A model generated the notes under the pieces. The model saw only the letters and a list, made by a program, of their open reading frames with translations. It searched no databases and was not told where the DNA came from. The position numbers and the translations under genes were made by a program. Shown here one piece after another: positions 51,702 to 61,650 of a stretch of DNA of 64,000 nucleotides (positions are counted from its first letter, which is position 1; every line of letters begins with the position of its first letter). Source of the stretch: Sorangium aterium (GTDB lineage: Bacteria; Myxococcota_A; Polyangia; Polyangiales; Polyangiaceae); NCBI RefSeq assembly GCF_028368935.1, contig NZ_JAQNDK010000006.1, positions 587,001 to 651,000 on the forward strand, in the 5' to 3' direction.

Positions 51702-53486
51702 TTGACGCGCACCGGAGGACATGAGGGGGAAAAGCAGCACGCGCCCGCACGGGGCGTCAAGCGACGCGCGCTGGGGGCTGCTGCGGCGGGAGCCTTGTTC
51801 TTGAGCGCGCTCCCTGTGAGCGCACAGACGAGAACGTTCTACCTGGACCGGCTCTACATGGCCGGCGCTCCCGACGACTCGATCGCGCTCTGGCGACCGC
51901 AGGTGGCGCCGGAGACGCGCTTCTTCGGGCAGTTCGGGCTCGGGCTCGGCCTCAATCCCTTCCGGGTCGAGAACATGCTGAACGACGAGCAGGCCGCGGG
52001 GCGGTTCAGCAGGGAACACGGCTCGCCGGTGTCCTCGCAGCTCATCGGCTACTTCAACGGGGGCGTCGAGCTCCTCGACCGCTTCTCGTTCCAGGTGGGG
52101 CTGCCGGTCATCGCCCTCCAGACGAGCAACCCGACGAACGACCCGAGCGTCGCCGGCGCAGAGGACGCGGCGAGCCCTTCGACCGCCGCGCTCATGGACA
52201 TACGGCTCGACGGGCGGGCGATCCTGTACCGCACCGAGGATCGCTTCTTCAAGCTGGGCGCCAACGCGACGGCGTGGGTGCCGACCGGCAGCAAGCTCTC
52301 GTTCTCGGGCGACAACGCCGCGAGCGCGATGATCGGGCTCTCCGGCGAGATCGATCTCAAGTCGATGTTCTTCGTCCTGAACACCGGGGTGCACTTCCGT
52401 CCGTACTCATCGCTCAACGACTTCGCCGTGACGAACGAGTGGAGGTGGGGGATCGGCGGCTTCCTCCCGCTCCGGAACGGGACGCTGCGGCTCGGCGCGC
52501 AGATCTTCGGATCGACGGGCCTCGGCCGGGGCACGACGTTCACGGGCGACAACACGCCGCTGGAGTGGATGGCCGAGGGGCGGCTCGCGCTCGATCAGCG
52601 CAAGAAGGGGTGGCTCGGGGCCGGCGCCGGAACGCGGCTGTCGGGCGGCTACGCGCCGGATTTCCGGATGGTCGCGGCCATCGGCTACTCGTTCGGCATC
52701 TCGGACGTCGAGCCCATGTCTCCCGGCAGGCGCTTCCAGGCGGTGCCGCCGCGCGCCGCGGATACGGACAAGGATGGGCTCCCGGACGACATCGATCTCT
52801 GCCCGACCGATCCCGAGGACGGCAAGCCGCCGAACCCCGACGACGGCTGCCCGGCGCTGCCCGATCGCGACGGCGACGGCATCCCCGACACGAGCGACAA
52901 GTGCCCGGATCAGCCCGAGGACTTCGACAAGATCAACGACGCCGACGGCTGCCCGGAGGACGACGCCGACGAGGACAGCATCCCGGACGCGAAGGACGCC
53001 TGCCCCAAGGAGCCGGGCCAGCCGAGCCCCGAGCCGACGAAGAACGGCTGCCCGCAGTTCATCCGTCGCATCACGGGGTCGAGCGAGATCCAGATCCTGA
53101 AGCAGGTGCAGTTCGCGACCGGCAGCGCGAGGATCCTGCCGAACAGCTACAGCATCCTCGACGAGGTCGTCCGGCTCCTCAAGGTGAACCCCGAGATCAC
53201 GCTCGTCGCGATCGAGGGCCACACCGACAACCGGGGCTCGGACCAGCTCAACGAGAAGCTCTCGAACGATCGCGCTCACTCGGTGAGGACGTACCTGATC
53301 GAGCGGGGCGGCATCGATCCGGCGCGGCTCACGGCGGCGGGCTTTGGTCCGAAGCGGCCGATCGAGGACAACAGCACCGAGGCCGGGCGCCAGAAGAACC
53401 GGCGCGTCGAGTTCCACATCCGCGAGAGCAACACGGGTGGGAACAAGGCCGGCGGCGACAAGGGTGGCGGCACCGTCACGCCGTAG
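51702..53486 (+). CDS. OmpA-family outer-membrane protein with beta-barrel, TSP3 repeats and peptidoglycan-binding domain
   Basis: 594 residues. The TTG start at 51702 is chosen because GGAGGG lies 4 bp before it and the product begins with a clean signal (LGAAAAGALFLSALPVSAQ). A barrel-like region (~45-345) is followed by calcium-binding TSP3-type repeats (~350-450: DTDKDGLPDDIDLCP, then DRDGDGIPDTSDKCP). The OmpA C-terminal domain (~465-575) has VQFATGSARILPNSYSILDE, IEGHTDNRGSD, LSNDRAHSVRTYL and RVEF. The last domain binds peptidoglycan and anchors the envelope. Ends in a Gly/Lys tail. The next lipoprotein gene overlaps its 3' end. Confidence 0.92.
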   Translation: MTRTGGHEGEKQHAPARGVKRRALGAAAAGALFLSALPVSAQTRTFYLDRLYMAGAPDDSIALWRPQVAPETRFFGQFGLGLGLNPFRVENMLNDEQAAGRFSREHGSPVSSQLIGYFNGGVELLDRFSFQVGLPVIALQTSNPTNDPSVAGAEDAASPSTAALMDIRLDGRAILYRTEDRFFKLGANATAWVPTGSKLSFSGDNAASAMIGLSGEIDLKSMFFVLNTGVHFRPYSSLNDFAVTNEWRWGIGGFLPLRNGTLRLGAQIFGSTGLGRGTTFTGDNTPLEWMAEGRLALDQRKKGWLGAGAGTRLSGGYAPDFRMVAAIGYSFGISDVEPMSPGRRFQAVPPRAADTDKDGLPDDIDLCPTDPEDGKPPNPDDGCPALPDRDGDGIPDTSDKCPDQPEDFDKINDADGCPEDDADEDSIPDAKDACPKEPGQPSPEPTKNGCPQFIRRITGSSEIQILKQVQFATGSARILPNSYSILDEVVRLLKVNPEITLVAIEGHTDNRGSDQLNEKLSNDRAHSVRTYLIERGGIDPARLTAAGFGPKRPIEDNSTEAGRQKNRRVEFHIRESNTGGNKAGGDKGGGTVTP

Positions 53487-53764
53487 ATGGCCCGCCCGGG
53501 CGGCGCGCGCGGGAGCCCTGCTGTGCGTGGCGCTCTCGTCGGCGTGCCGCCCTGAGCAGGGCACGCCCTACCGCTGCAGCTGCACCTTCGTGACGGACTT
53601 CGACGACGACTCGAGGCTCGACGTGGAGGTCTGCGCGCCGAGCGAGGGCCGCGCCGAAGGCGTCGGGCGTGGATGCGCGCAGACGCACGCGCCGGGCCCG
53701 GTGTCCGGATGCACCTGCAGGAGCGCCCCGGATCGCGGCCCGTGCGAGCTCAGCGCGTGCCGCG

Positions 53765-53784
<20 letters not shown>
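53464..53784 (+). CDS. Small Cys-rich lipoprotein (overlaps the OmpA-family gene)
   Basis: 106 residues if it starts at GTG 53464, which overlaps the preceding gene by 23 bp. The product opens with an Arg-rich n-region and hydrophobic core ending at LSSAC (Cys28), a lipobox. The mature part, with about seven more Cys (for example YRCSCTF and GCTCRS), has no recognised domain. Its last 20 bp overlap the convergent thioredoxin-domain gene (53765). The clean lipobox supports a real gene; the start codon is the weakest point since no strong ribosome-binding site is seen. Confidence 0.6.
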
Positions 53785-55915
<2,131 letters not shown>

Positions 55916-55985
55916 GGGCCCCACGTAGGGCCGGACGCGCGGGGCCGCCAGCCGTCCGCCAGCCGCCCCGCGGCCGTCGCCGGCG

Positions 55986-57308
55986 CTACGCCCGCTCCAG
56001 CACCAGCGCGCAGTTGTGCCCGCCGAAGCCCGCCGAGCACTTGACCGCGTGACGCAGATCGACCGCCCGCCGCTCCCGCACGACGTCCAGGGAGCACTCC
56101 GGATCGAGCTCATCCACGTTGATGGACGGGTGCAGCAGCTGGTCGCGCAGCGAGCACACGACCGCGATCGTCTCGACGGCGCCGGCGCCGCCGAGCAGGT
56201 GCCCGATCATCGACTTGGTCGCCGAGATCGGGATGCGCGCGAGGCGCTCGCCGAAGACGCGCCGCAGCGCCAGCACCTCGGCGGCGTCGCCCTGCGGCGT
56301 CGAGGTCGCGTGCGGGTTGATGTAGCCGATCGCCTCCGGCGCCGTGCCGGCCCTGGCGAGGGCTCGCTCCACCGCGAGCGCGAGCCCGAGCCCCCCTGAG
56401 TGCGGCCGCGTGAGGTGCTCCGCGTCCGTGGTCATCCCGAAGCCGGCCACGACGGCGAGCGGCTTCGCGCCGCGCGCGAGCGCGTGCTGCTCCTCCTCGA
56501 GCACGAGCGCGCCTGCTCCCTCGCCCATCACGAAGCCCTGGCGGCGCCGGTCGAACGGGCGGCTCGCGCGCGCGGGGTCGCCGTCGACGGCCCTGGCGAG
56601 CGCCTTCGCATTGCCGAAGCCCGCGACGGTGTTGAGGCGCGTCGCTGCCTCGGCGCCCCCCGCGACCATCACGTCGGCCTCGCCCGCCTCGATCATGAGG
56701 GCCGAGGTCGCGATCGAGTGCGTGCCCGTCGCGCACGCGCTCGCGAGGTTGTACGACGGCCCCATGAGCCCGTACCGCATGGAGATGAGCGCCGCCGCGC
56801 CGTTCGGCATGACGCCCGGGATGAAGTAGGGCGACACCGCCCGCGGGCCGCGCGCCGCGCTCCTGGCGACCTGCTCTTCGAAGATCTCGACCGACCCCAT
56901 GCCCGTGGACATCAGGCACCCGATGCGGGTCCGGTCGAGGCCGCTCGCTGGCGCGGTGGCGAGCGGCGGCGCGCCCTGTGCCCGCGCGCCCGCGCGTTCC
57001 GCCTCGTCTTCCGCGGCAGGGGCGCGCTCGATCGGCACGATGCCGGCCTCGCGCAGCGCCTCCACCGCGGCCGCGAGGCTGAAGTGGGTCACGCGGCCGT
57101 AGATCTCCGCTTCTTTGGGCGACAGGTACCTCCCGACATCGAACCCCTTCACGCTGGCCGCGATGTCGCTGCGGAGCCTGTCGACGGGGAAATCGCGGAT
57201 GTAGTCCACGCCGGACCGGCCCGCGAGGAGGTTCTGCCAGGTGGTGGCGGCGTCGTTGCCCAGCGGGCAAACGGCGCCGATCCCGGTCACGACGACCCGC
57301 CTTCGCAT
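55986..57308 (-). CDS. Beta-ketoacyl-ACP synthase (KAS II/FabF-like)
   Basis: 440 residues. Catalytic triad: Cys192 ([13 protein letters not shown]), His333 ([12 protein letters not shown]) and His370 ([15 protein letters not shown]), with Lys365 conserved. [18 protein letters not shown] starts the thiolase fold. Compared with FabF there is an Ala/Glu-rich insertion at ~95-123. It should condense an acyl thioester with malonyl-ACP. As the last gene of the FAAL-methyltransferase-ACP-desaturase-KS operon (41 bp after the desaturase), it probably elongates the tailored acyl-ACP. No ketoreductase, dehydratase or acyltransferase accompanies it. Confidence 0.9.
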   Translation of the reverse strand: MRRRVVVTGIGAVCPLGNDAATTWQNLLAGRSGVDYIRDFPVDRLRSDIAASVKGFDVGRYLSPKEAEIYGRVTHFSLAAAVEALREAGIVPIERAPAAEDEAERAGARAQGAPPLATAPASGLDRTRIGCLMSTGMGSVEIFEEQVARSAARGPRAVSPYFIPGVMPNGAAALISMRYGLMGPSYNLASACATGTHSIATSALMIEAGEADVMVAGGAEAATRLNTVAGFGNAKALARAVDGDPARASRPFDRRRQGFVMGEGAGALVLEEEQHALARGAKPLAVVAGFGMTTDAEHLTRPHSGGLGLALAVERALARAGTAPEAIGYINPHATSTPQGDAAEVLALRRVFGERLARIPISATKSMIGHLLGGAGAVETIAVVCSLRDQLLHPSINVDELDPECSLDVVRERRAVDLRHAVKCSAGFGGHNCALVLERA

Positions 57309-57349
57309 CGGACTGCTCGTGTTCGTTGGGGGAGGGGAGGTGGAAGGGT

Positions 57350-58228
57350 TCAGGCGGACAGCACCTGGGGCGCGGCGTTGTCCAGGTTGGGAGCGCCTGC
57401 GCGGCCCTCGATCGAGGTGTCACGGCGGCCCTCACCGCCGCGGCGAAGCTCGAGCGCTGTGCGCTGGGCGGCGAGCATCTCGTGCCGGCTCACGCCGAGG
57501 TACTTGAGGATCGGCATGTAGACCTTCTGGATGAACACGTTCCGGTCGACGCCGGCCTCGCGCATCTTCAGGATGCGCGAGTCGTAGTCGGGGACGATCC
57601 CGACGCCCGGCATCTCGAAGTTCGCGAACACGTGCGCCATGTCCGCGAGCGTCCCCGGCCGGTCCTCCTCGAGCAGCACCTTGATGACGCTCTGGTAGAA
57701 GCGGCAATGGGCGATCTCGTCGCGGGCGATGTAGTCGTAGATCGCCCGCAGGCACTCGTCGCCCTCCGTCGCGGCCCGCTCCCGGTGCTTCACGTAGATG
57801 ACGAACGTCGCCATCTCCTGCACGCAGCCGTAGAACGTCATCTGCCGCGGCGTGTGGAACGGGAGGTCCCACTTCTTCTCGAAGATCTGGTTCTGTAGAT
57901 CGGTGAGCTGCTCCTCCGTGCGCTTGCCGGAGCGCAGGAGGTACTGCATCAGCGTGAGCGAGTGCTTCGACTCCTCATAGGCCCAGTTGGCCTGGAACCA
58001 CGCCTGGCCGAAGTACTTCCGCACGAGGTTGATGCCGTTCGCCACGTAGTCCGGCAGGTACATCTCGACCGAGCAGAAGGTCTCCGCGCACAGGGCGAGC
58101 TCCTCGCTCGCGTCCCTGTTCACGCGCTCCCACGGGATGTCCTGGAAGACGTTCCAGCGGCGCTCGCGCTCCGCCTTCTCGAAGAACGTCATGTACTCCT
58201 GGAAGATCTTCTCCTCCAGCCGGCTCAT
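57350..58228 (-). CDS. Soluble acyl-ACP desaturase (diiron, ferritin-like)
   Basis: 292 residues from the ATG at 58228, overlapping the ACP stop by 4 bp. Diiron ligands of the stearoyl-ACP desaturase fold are visible: Glu55 (CAETFCSVEMY), Glu86/His89 (AYEESKHSL), Glu138 (CVQEMATF) and Glu171/His174 (ARDEIAHCRFY). A C-terminal helical extension (~240-292) ends in a flexible Gly/Ala tail. The family (plant SAD, mycobacterial DesA1/2) introduces cis double bonds into ACP-bound chains, which fits the adjacent ACP. The position of the double bond cannot be predicted. Confidence 0.87.
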   Translation of the reverse strand: MSRLEEKIFQEYMTFFEKAERERRWNVFQDIPWERVNRDASEELALCAETFCSVEMYLPDYVANGINLVRKYFGQAWFQANWAYEESKHSLTLMQYLLRSGKRTEEQLTDLQNQIFEKKWDLPFHTPRQMTFYGCVQEMATFVIYVKHRERAATEGDECLRAIYDYIARDEIAHCRFYQSVIKVLLEEDRPGTLADMAHVFANFEMPGVGIVPDYDSRILKMREAGVDRNVFIQKVYMPILKYLGVSRHEMLAAQRTALELRRGGEGRRDTSIEGRAGAPNLDNAAPQVLSA

Positions 58229-58476
58229 ACGATCGCCTCCAGCCGCTCCCCGACCTTCTTGCAGAGGTCGCCCACGGTGATGAGCTCGACCAGATCCTCG
58301 TCCGGAATCATGATCCCGAGCTCTGTCTCCATCTCTCCGACGATCTGCATCATCGAGAGCGAGTCGATGCCGAGCTCGGTGATCACGGACGTCGCGGTGA
58401 CATTGGGGAACTCGCGCTTGTCCACCCGGGCGGCAACCGTCTTGAACATCTCGAGCAGATTGGTCTTGTCCGTCAT
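58225..58476 (-). CDS. Acyl carrier protein
   Basis: 83 residues. The phosphopantetheine attachment Ser39 lies in LGIDSLSMMQIV; the acidic recognition helix (GEMETELGIMIPDEDLVELI) is typical. Ends four bases into the desaturase gene and starts 3 bp after the methyltransferase stop, so it is embedded in the operon. It is probably dedicated to the operon's own acyl chain rather than primary fatty-acid synthesis. Confidence 0.95.
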   Translation of the reverse strand: MTDKTNLLEMFKTVAARVDKREFPNVTATSVITELGIDSLSMMQIVGEMETELGIMIPDEDLVELITVGDLCKKVGERLEAIV

Positions 58477-58479
58477 GGT

Positions 58480-59364
58480 TCAGTCGATCCTGCGAAGCTC
58501 GTATTGAGCGAGGGAGCTGTAGTGCTTGTCGAACGCGTTCACGCACGTCGACAGGTAACGATCGTAGTCGTCGAAGACCTTGTCCCCCCACGTCGACCGG
58601 ATGGTCTTCTCGTTCAGCTTGAGCCGGCGGAGCCACTCCGCGGTGGTGCGCTGGTAGTGCTCGCGCCGCGTGTTCACCTGCATCACCTCCCAGTAGGGGT
58701 TCGCCGCCTGGATGATGTCCTCGAGCCGAGGGTTCAGCCCCCCGGGGAAGATCTCCCGCGTGACGAAGTAGATGTCCTCCAGCTCTTTCTTCGTGCCGCC
58801 GGGGAGCCCACCCCAGGGCGTCATCCGCGGCGTACGGTTGCGGAGGATGGTCTGGAGGCCGAACCAGGCGCCCTTGCTCGTGAGCTCCCAGGCCTTCTTG
58901 AAGTAAGCCCGATAGATGTCGATGGCCTTGCCCTGGCGCGCCTCCTCCGGCGAGCACAGGTGATCGATCATGCAGATCGAGATGAGGCTGTCGAACCGCT
59001 CGGCCGTCGCGAAGGTCCGGAAATCGCCGCCGACCACCTCGACGCCGGGGATCTTCCGGGCGTTCACCTCGGCGGCCTGCGCGGTGGACAGGGTGACGCC
59101 GACCGCGCGCGTCACGCCGCGCGTCGTGGCCACGTACTCGAGCGCCGCGCCCCAGCCGCAGCCGATGTCGAGCACCTTCTTCCCGGGCCCCGCCTTGGCG
59201 AAGTCCGACAGGATCCGGAGCTTGTTCAGCTGCGCGGCCTCGAGCGACTGCTCGGGGGACTCGTAGACGGCGCATGTGTAGTTCATGCGCTCGTCGAGCC
59301 AGAGCCTGAAGAACTCGTTCGAGACGTCGTAGCTGACCTCGACCTCGGCCTTACTGGATCCCAT
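58480..59364 (-). CDS. Cyclopropane-fatty-acid-synthase-like SAM methyltransferase
   Basis: 294 residues from the ATG at 59364 (GAAGGAG ribosome-binding site). The CFAS/mycolic-methyltransferase entry motif YDVSNEFFRLWLDERMNYTC (~12-31) precedes SAM motif I VLDIGCGWG (64-72). Later blocks are IFPGGLNPRLEDII and NTRREHYQRTTAEWLRRL. Where classical members have (A/M)FEH this one has M132-I-D134-H135, an Asp-for-Glu change next to the active site. Such enzymes add methyl or methylene to double bonds of acyl chains; mycolic homologues are thought to act on ACP-bound chains. The start overlaps the FAAL 3' end by 14 bp. Confidence 0.88.
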   Translation of the reverse strand: MGSSKAEVEVSYDVSNEFFRLWLDERMNYTCAVYESPEQSLEAAQLNKLRILSDFAKAGPGKKVLDIGCGWGAALEYVATTRGVTRAVGVTLSTAQAAEVNARKIPGVEVVGGDFRTFATAERFDSLISICMIDHLCSPEEARQGKAIDIYRAYFKKAWELTSKGAWFGLQTILRNRTPRMTPWGGLPGGTKKELEDIYFVTREIFPGGLNPRLEDIIQAANPYWEVMQVNTRREHYQRTTAEWLRRLKLNEKTIRSTWGDKVFDDYDRYLSTCVNAFDKHYSSLAQYELRRID

Positions 59365-61165
59365 CGATGACTCCTTCGACACGTGCCGGGGCGCCGCCCG
59401 CGCGGCCCCCTTCGGTTCGCGACCCAGGGCCGCCCGCGCGGACCACGTCGCCATGGGGAGAGGGCGTCGCGCCCTCGTCAATGTCCGAGGCGACCTCGAG
59501 CTCGCCGGCCTCGAAGCGCCGCTTCATCTCGCGGCGCCGCACCTTGCCGCTCGACGTCTTCGCCAGCGTCCCCCGCTTGATCAGCGCGACCTCGGACAGC
59601 TGCACGCCGAGCTGGGCGCGCACGGCCTGGGTGATCGCCTGCGCGACGCCGGCGACGCTCCGCTTGGCCTCGGCGACGACGATCGCGCGCTCGGCCCCCT
59701 CGGCGGTGAGGCACGAGAACGCGACGCAGTGGCCCTCGCGCACCCCCTCGACGGAGGACGCGATGCGCTCGATGTCCTGGGGGAAGTAGTTCTTGCCGCC
59801 CAGGATGATGAGATCCTTGGAGCGGCCGCAGAGGTACACCTCGCCGGCGACGGTATAGCCGAGATCGCCTGTCCGCAGCCAGCCCCCTCCGAACGCGGCC
59901 TCGGTCGCCTCTGGCTCGTTGAAGTAGCCGGCGGCGACGCTCGGGCCGCGCACCCAGATCTCCCCGACCTCGCGCGGGCCGAGCGGCGATCCGTCGGGGC
60001 CCGCGATGATGAGCTCGTGGCAGGGGAGGGGGCGACCGCAGGAGACGAGCTCCAGCGACGCGCCGCCGTTCGCGGGCCACGCCTTGCCGGCCTGCATCGC
60101 CTTCGCGTCCACGCGATCGGTGGTGAGCGGGGCCTTGAGGTCGCTGAACGTGATCGCCAGCGTGGCCTCGGCCATGCCGTACGAGGGCAGGATGCTCTCC
60201 GGGCGGAGCCCCCGCTCGCCGAAGCGGCGGAGGAACGCGCGGAGCACGTCGGCCTGGATCGGCTCGGCGCCGCACCCGAGCGCGCGCACGCAGGAGAGGT
60301 CCCAGCTGCCCGCCTGCGCGTCGGTGACGGCGCGCGTGGCGAGGGCGAAGGCGAAGTTCGGGGCAAAGGTGATCGTGCCGCGGAACCTGTGGATCGCGTC
60401 GAGCCAGAGCGAGGGGCGGCGGATGAACGCCGTCGTCGGCAGGAACATCACCGGCACGAGCGCGTAGAGCGGCGCGATGACGAAGCCGATGAGCCCCATG
60501 TCGTGGTAGAGGGGCAGCCAGCTGACGCCGCGATCTTCCGGGGTGGAGCGCAGCCCGTCGAACATGATGGCGTGGCTGTTCACCGTCAGGTTGCGGTGGG
60601 TCACCATCACGCCCTTCGGCCGCGAGGTGCTCCCCGACGTGAACTGCAGGAACGCGAGGTCGTCGAGGGACACGCGCCACGGCTCGCCCGCGTCCGATGC
60701 GTCGAACGGGTCGGGCGCGCGCAGGTCACGCTCGAGGACGACGCGCAGCCCCGGCAGGGCATCGCGGCTCTCGCCGTTCGCCGCGAGGTAGGCGTCGATC
60801 ATCTCCTTGAGCTGCTCGTTCGTGACGAGCACGCTGGCGCCTGACGCCTCGAGGATGTGCTGCACGGTCTCGCCGTACGCCTCGAGCTTGGCCAGCGACT
60901 GCGGCGGGTACATCGGGACGGCGACGATGCCTGCCGTCAGCGCGCCCACGAAGGTCAGGACGAACTCGTCGGCCTCCGTCAGGATCAGCGCGACCCGGTC
61001 GCCCTTGCGGAGCCCGAGCTTGCGAAGCGCGTAGGCCCGGCGCCTCGCCTCGATCCAGAGCTCGGCGTAGGTGATCGCTCGCTCCTCCCCCGAGCTGCGA
61101 ACGAACGTGACTGCGCGGTCGGCGTGCACCGAATTCTGCTGAAGGACTTCGACGAACGTGCGCAT
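59351..61165 (-). CDS. Fatty-acyl-AMP ligase (FAAL)
   Basis: 604 residues. ATP-binding P-loop LQFTSGSTSRPKGVMVTH (~173-190), FAAL hallmark SWLPLYHDMGLIGFVIAPLY (~215-234), SYGMAEATLAITFS, GWLRTGDLGY, and catalytic Lys in KTSSGKVRRRE near the C-terminus. FAALs activate free fatty acids as acyl-AMP and pass them to an ACP rather than to CoA, matching the ACP encoded two genes downstream. First gene of the operon; the C-terminal ~45 residues are a Gly/Arg-rich tail that overlaps the methyltransferase start. Chain length is not predictable. Confidence 0.92.
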   Translation of the reverse strand: MRTFVEVLQQNSVHADRAVTFVRSSGEERAITYAELWIEARRRAYALRKLGLRKGDRVALILTEADEFVLTFVGALTAGIVAVPMYPPQSLAKLEAYGETVQHILEASGASVLVTNEQLKEMIDAYLAANGESRDALPGLRVVLERDLRAPDPFDASDAGEPWRVSLDDLAFLQFTSGSTSRPKGVMVTHRNLTVNSHAIMFDGLRSTPEDRGVSWLPLYHDMGLIGFVIAPLYALVPVMFLPTTAFIRRPSLWLDAIHRFRGTITFAPNFAFALATRAVTDAQAGSWDLSCVRALGCGAEPIQADVLRAFLRRFGERGLRPESILPSYGMAEATLAITFSDLKAPLTTDRVDAKAMQAGKAWPANGGASLELVSCGRPLPCHELIIAGPDGSPLGPREVGEIWVRGPSVAAGYFNEPEATEAAFGGGWLRTGDLGYTVAGEVYLCGRSKDLIILGGKNYFPQDIERIASSVEGVREGHCVAFSCLTAEGAERAIVVAEAKRSVAGVAQAITQAVRAQLGVQLSEVALIKRGTLAKTSSGKVRRREMKRRFEAGELEVASDIDEGATPSPHGDVVRAGGPGSRTEGGRAGGAPARVEGVIDGIQ

Positions 61166-61340
61166 AGGCTCTCTGGCGGCTCAGGCCGGCCGGACGTAGT
61201 GATCCGTCCGATAAGGACAACGGGGGCCTGAGTGAGCGCAGCCATAAGCGAAAATCGAGCCAGGGCAAACAGAAAACACGGGAATCCAGGGTTTGAGCTT
61301 GATTCCGCCGTGTACGCTTCGGATTCGCCAGGGCGCGATA

Positions 61341-61352
61341 GTCACGGGTGAC
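61341..61352. promoter_or_regulatory. 12-bp dyad upstream of the FAAL operon
   Basis: GTCACGGGTGAC: 5-bp perfect arms around two bases, about 176 bp upstream of the FAAL ATG. Possible operator. Confidence 0.3.
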
Positions 61353-61375
61353 GAAAAATCGTGCGCAGAGTGCGT

Positions 61376-61385
61376 CGAATATTCG
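61376..61385. promoter_or_regulatory. AT-rich palindrome upstream of the FAAL operon
   Basis: CGAATATTCG is a perfect 10-bp palindrome, extended with mismatches to TG.G.CGAATATTCG.C.CA over 20 bp. A palindrome this AT-rich is conspicuous here and lies 24 bp from the GTCACGGGTGAC dyad. Confidence 0.35.
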
Positions 61386-61462
61386 TCACATCCGCCCTCG
61401 AGTGCGAATTGAGGTTCGCGTGGTGCGGGAGTCACACCGGCAGATGGCGCCGGCAGATGGCG

Positions 61463-61542
61463 CCGACCCAGGTTGAGGTTGGGCCGACCCAGGTTGAGGT
61501 TGCCGACCCAGGTTGAGGTTGGGCCGACCCAGGTTGAGGTTG
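61463..61542. repeat. 40-bp higher-order tandem repeat
   Basis: Four copies of CCGACCCAGGTTGAGGTTG, alternately followed by GG, giving units of 21, 19, 21 and 19 bp. The array is thus two perfect 40-bp repeats. Confidence 0.95.
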
Positions 61543-61591
61543 CCTGGTTGCGCCGGTGAGATGGCCACCCGGCTTCGAGCTGCGGGCGCAC

Positions 61592-61625
61592 AAAATGCAA
61601 AGAGGCGCCGGTCTCCCAGCGCCTC
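61592..61625 (-). terminator. Rho-independent terminator after the DUF4340 gene
   Basis: Leftward, GAGGCGC and GCGCCTC form a 7-bp stem with a 10-nt loop, followed by TTTGCATTTT. It lies about 26 bp past the DUF4340 stop and separates that operon from the FAAL operon. Confidence 0.8.
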
Positions 61626-61650
61626 CCGCTCTCATGCGCGACGTCGCCGG

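Larger units (their letters stand above)
61166..61650. other. Regulatory region upstream of the FAAL operon
   Basis: 485 bp between the DUF4340 gene and the FAAL operon, GC-poorer than flanking genes near 61230-61400. It contains the DUF4340 terminator (61592-61625), a 40-bp higher-order tandem repeat (61463-61542), a short CGGCAGATGGCGC duplication at ~61438-61464 and two dyads. No confident -35/-10 pair for the operon was found. Confidence 0.65.

Noticed and set aside
53487-53555. ATG-initiated short ORF right after the OmpA-family stop
   Set aside because: It stops after 22 codons, while the frame shifted by one carries a lipoprotein signal and lipobox, so the GTG at 53464 is preferred.
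61463-61542. CRISPR array
   Set aside because: Units are directly adjacent with no unique spacers and there are no cas genes; it is a simple tandem repeat.
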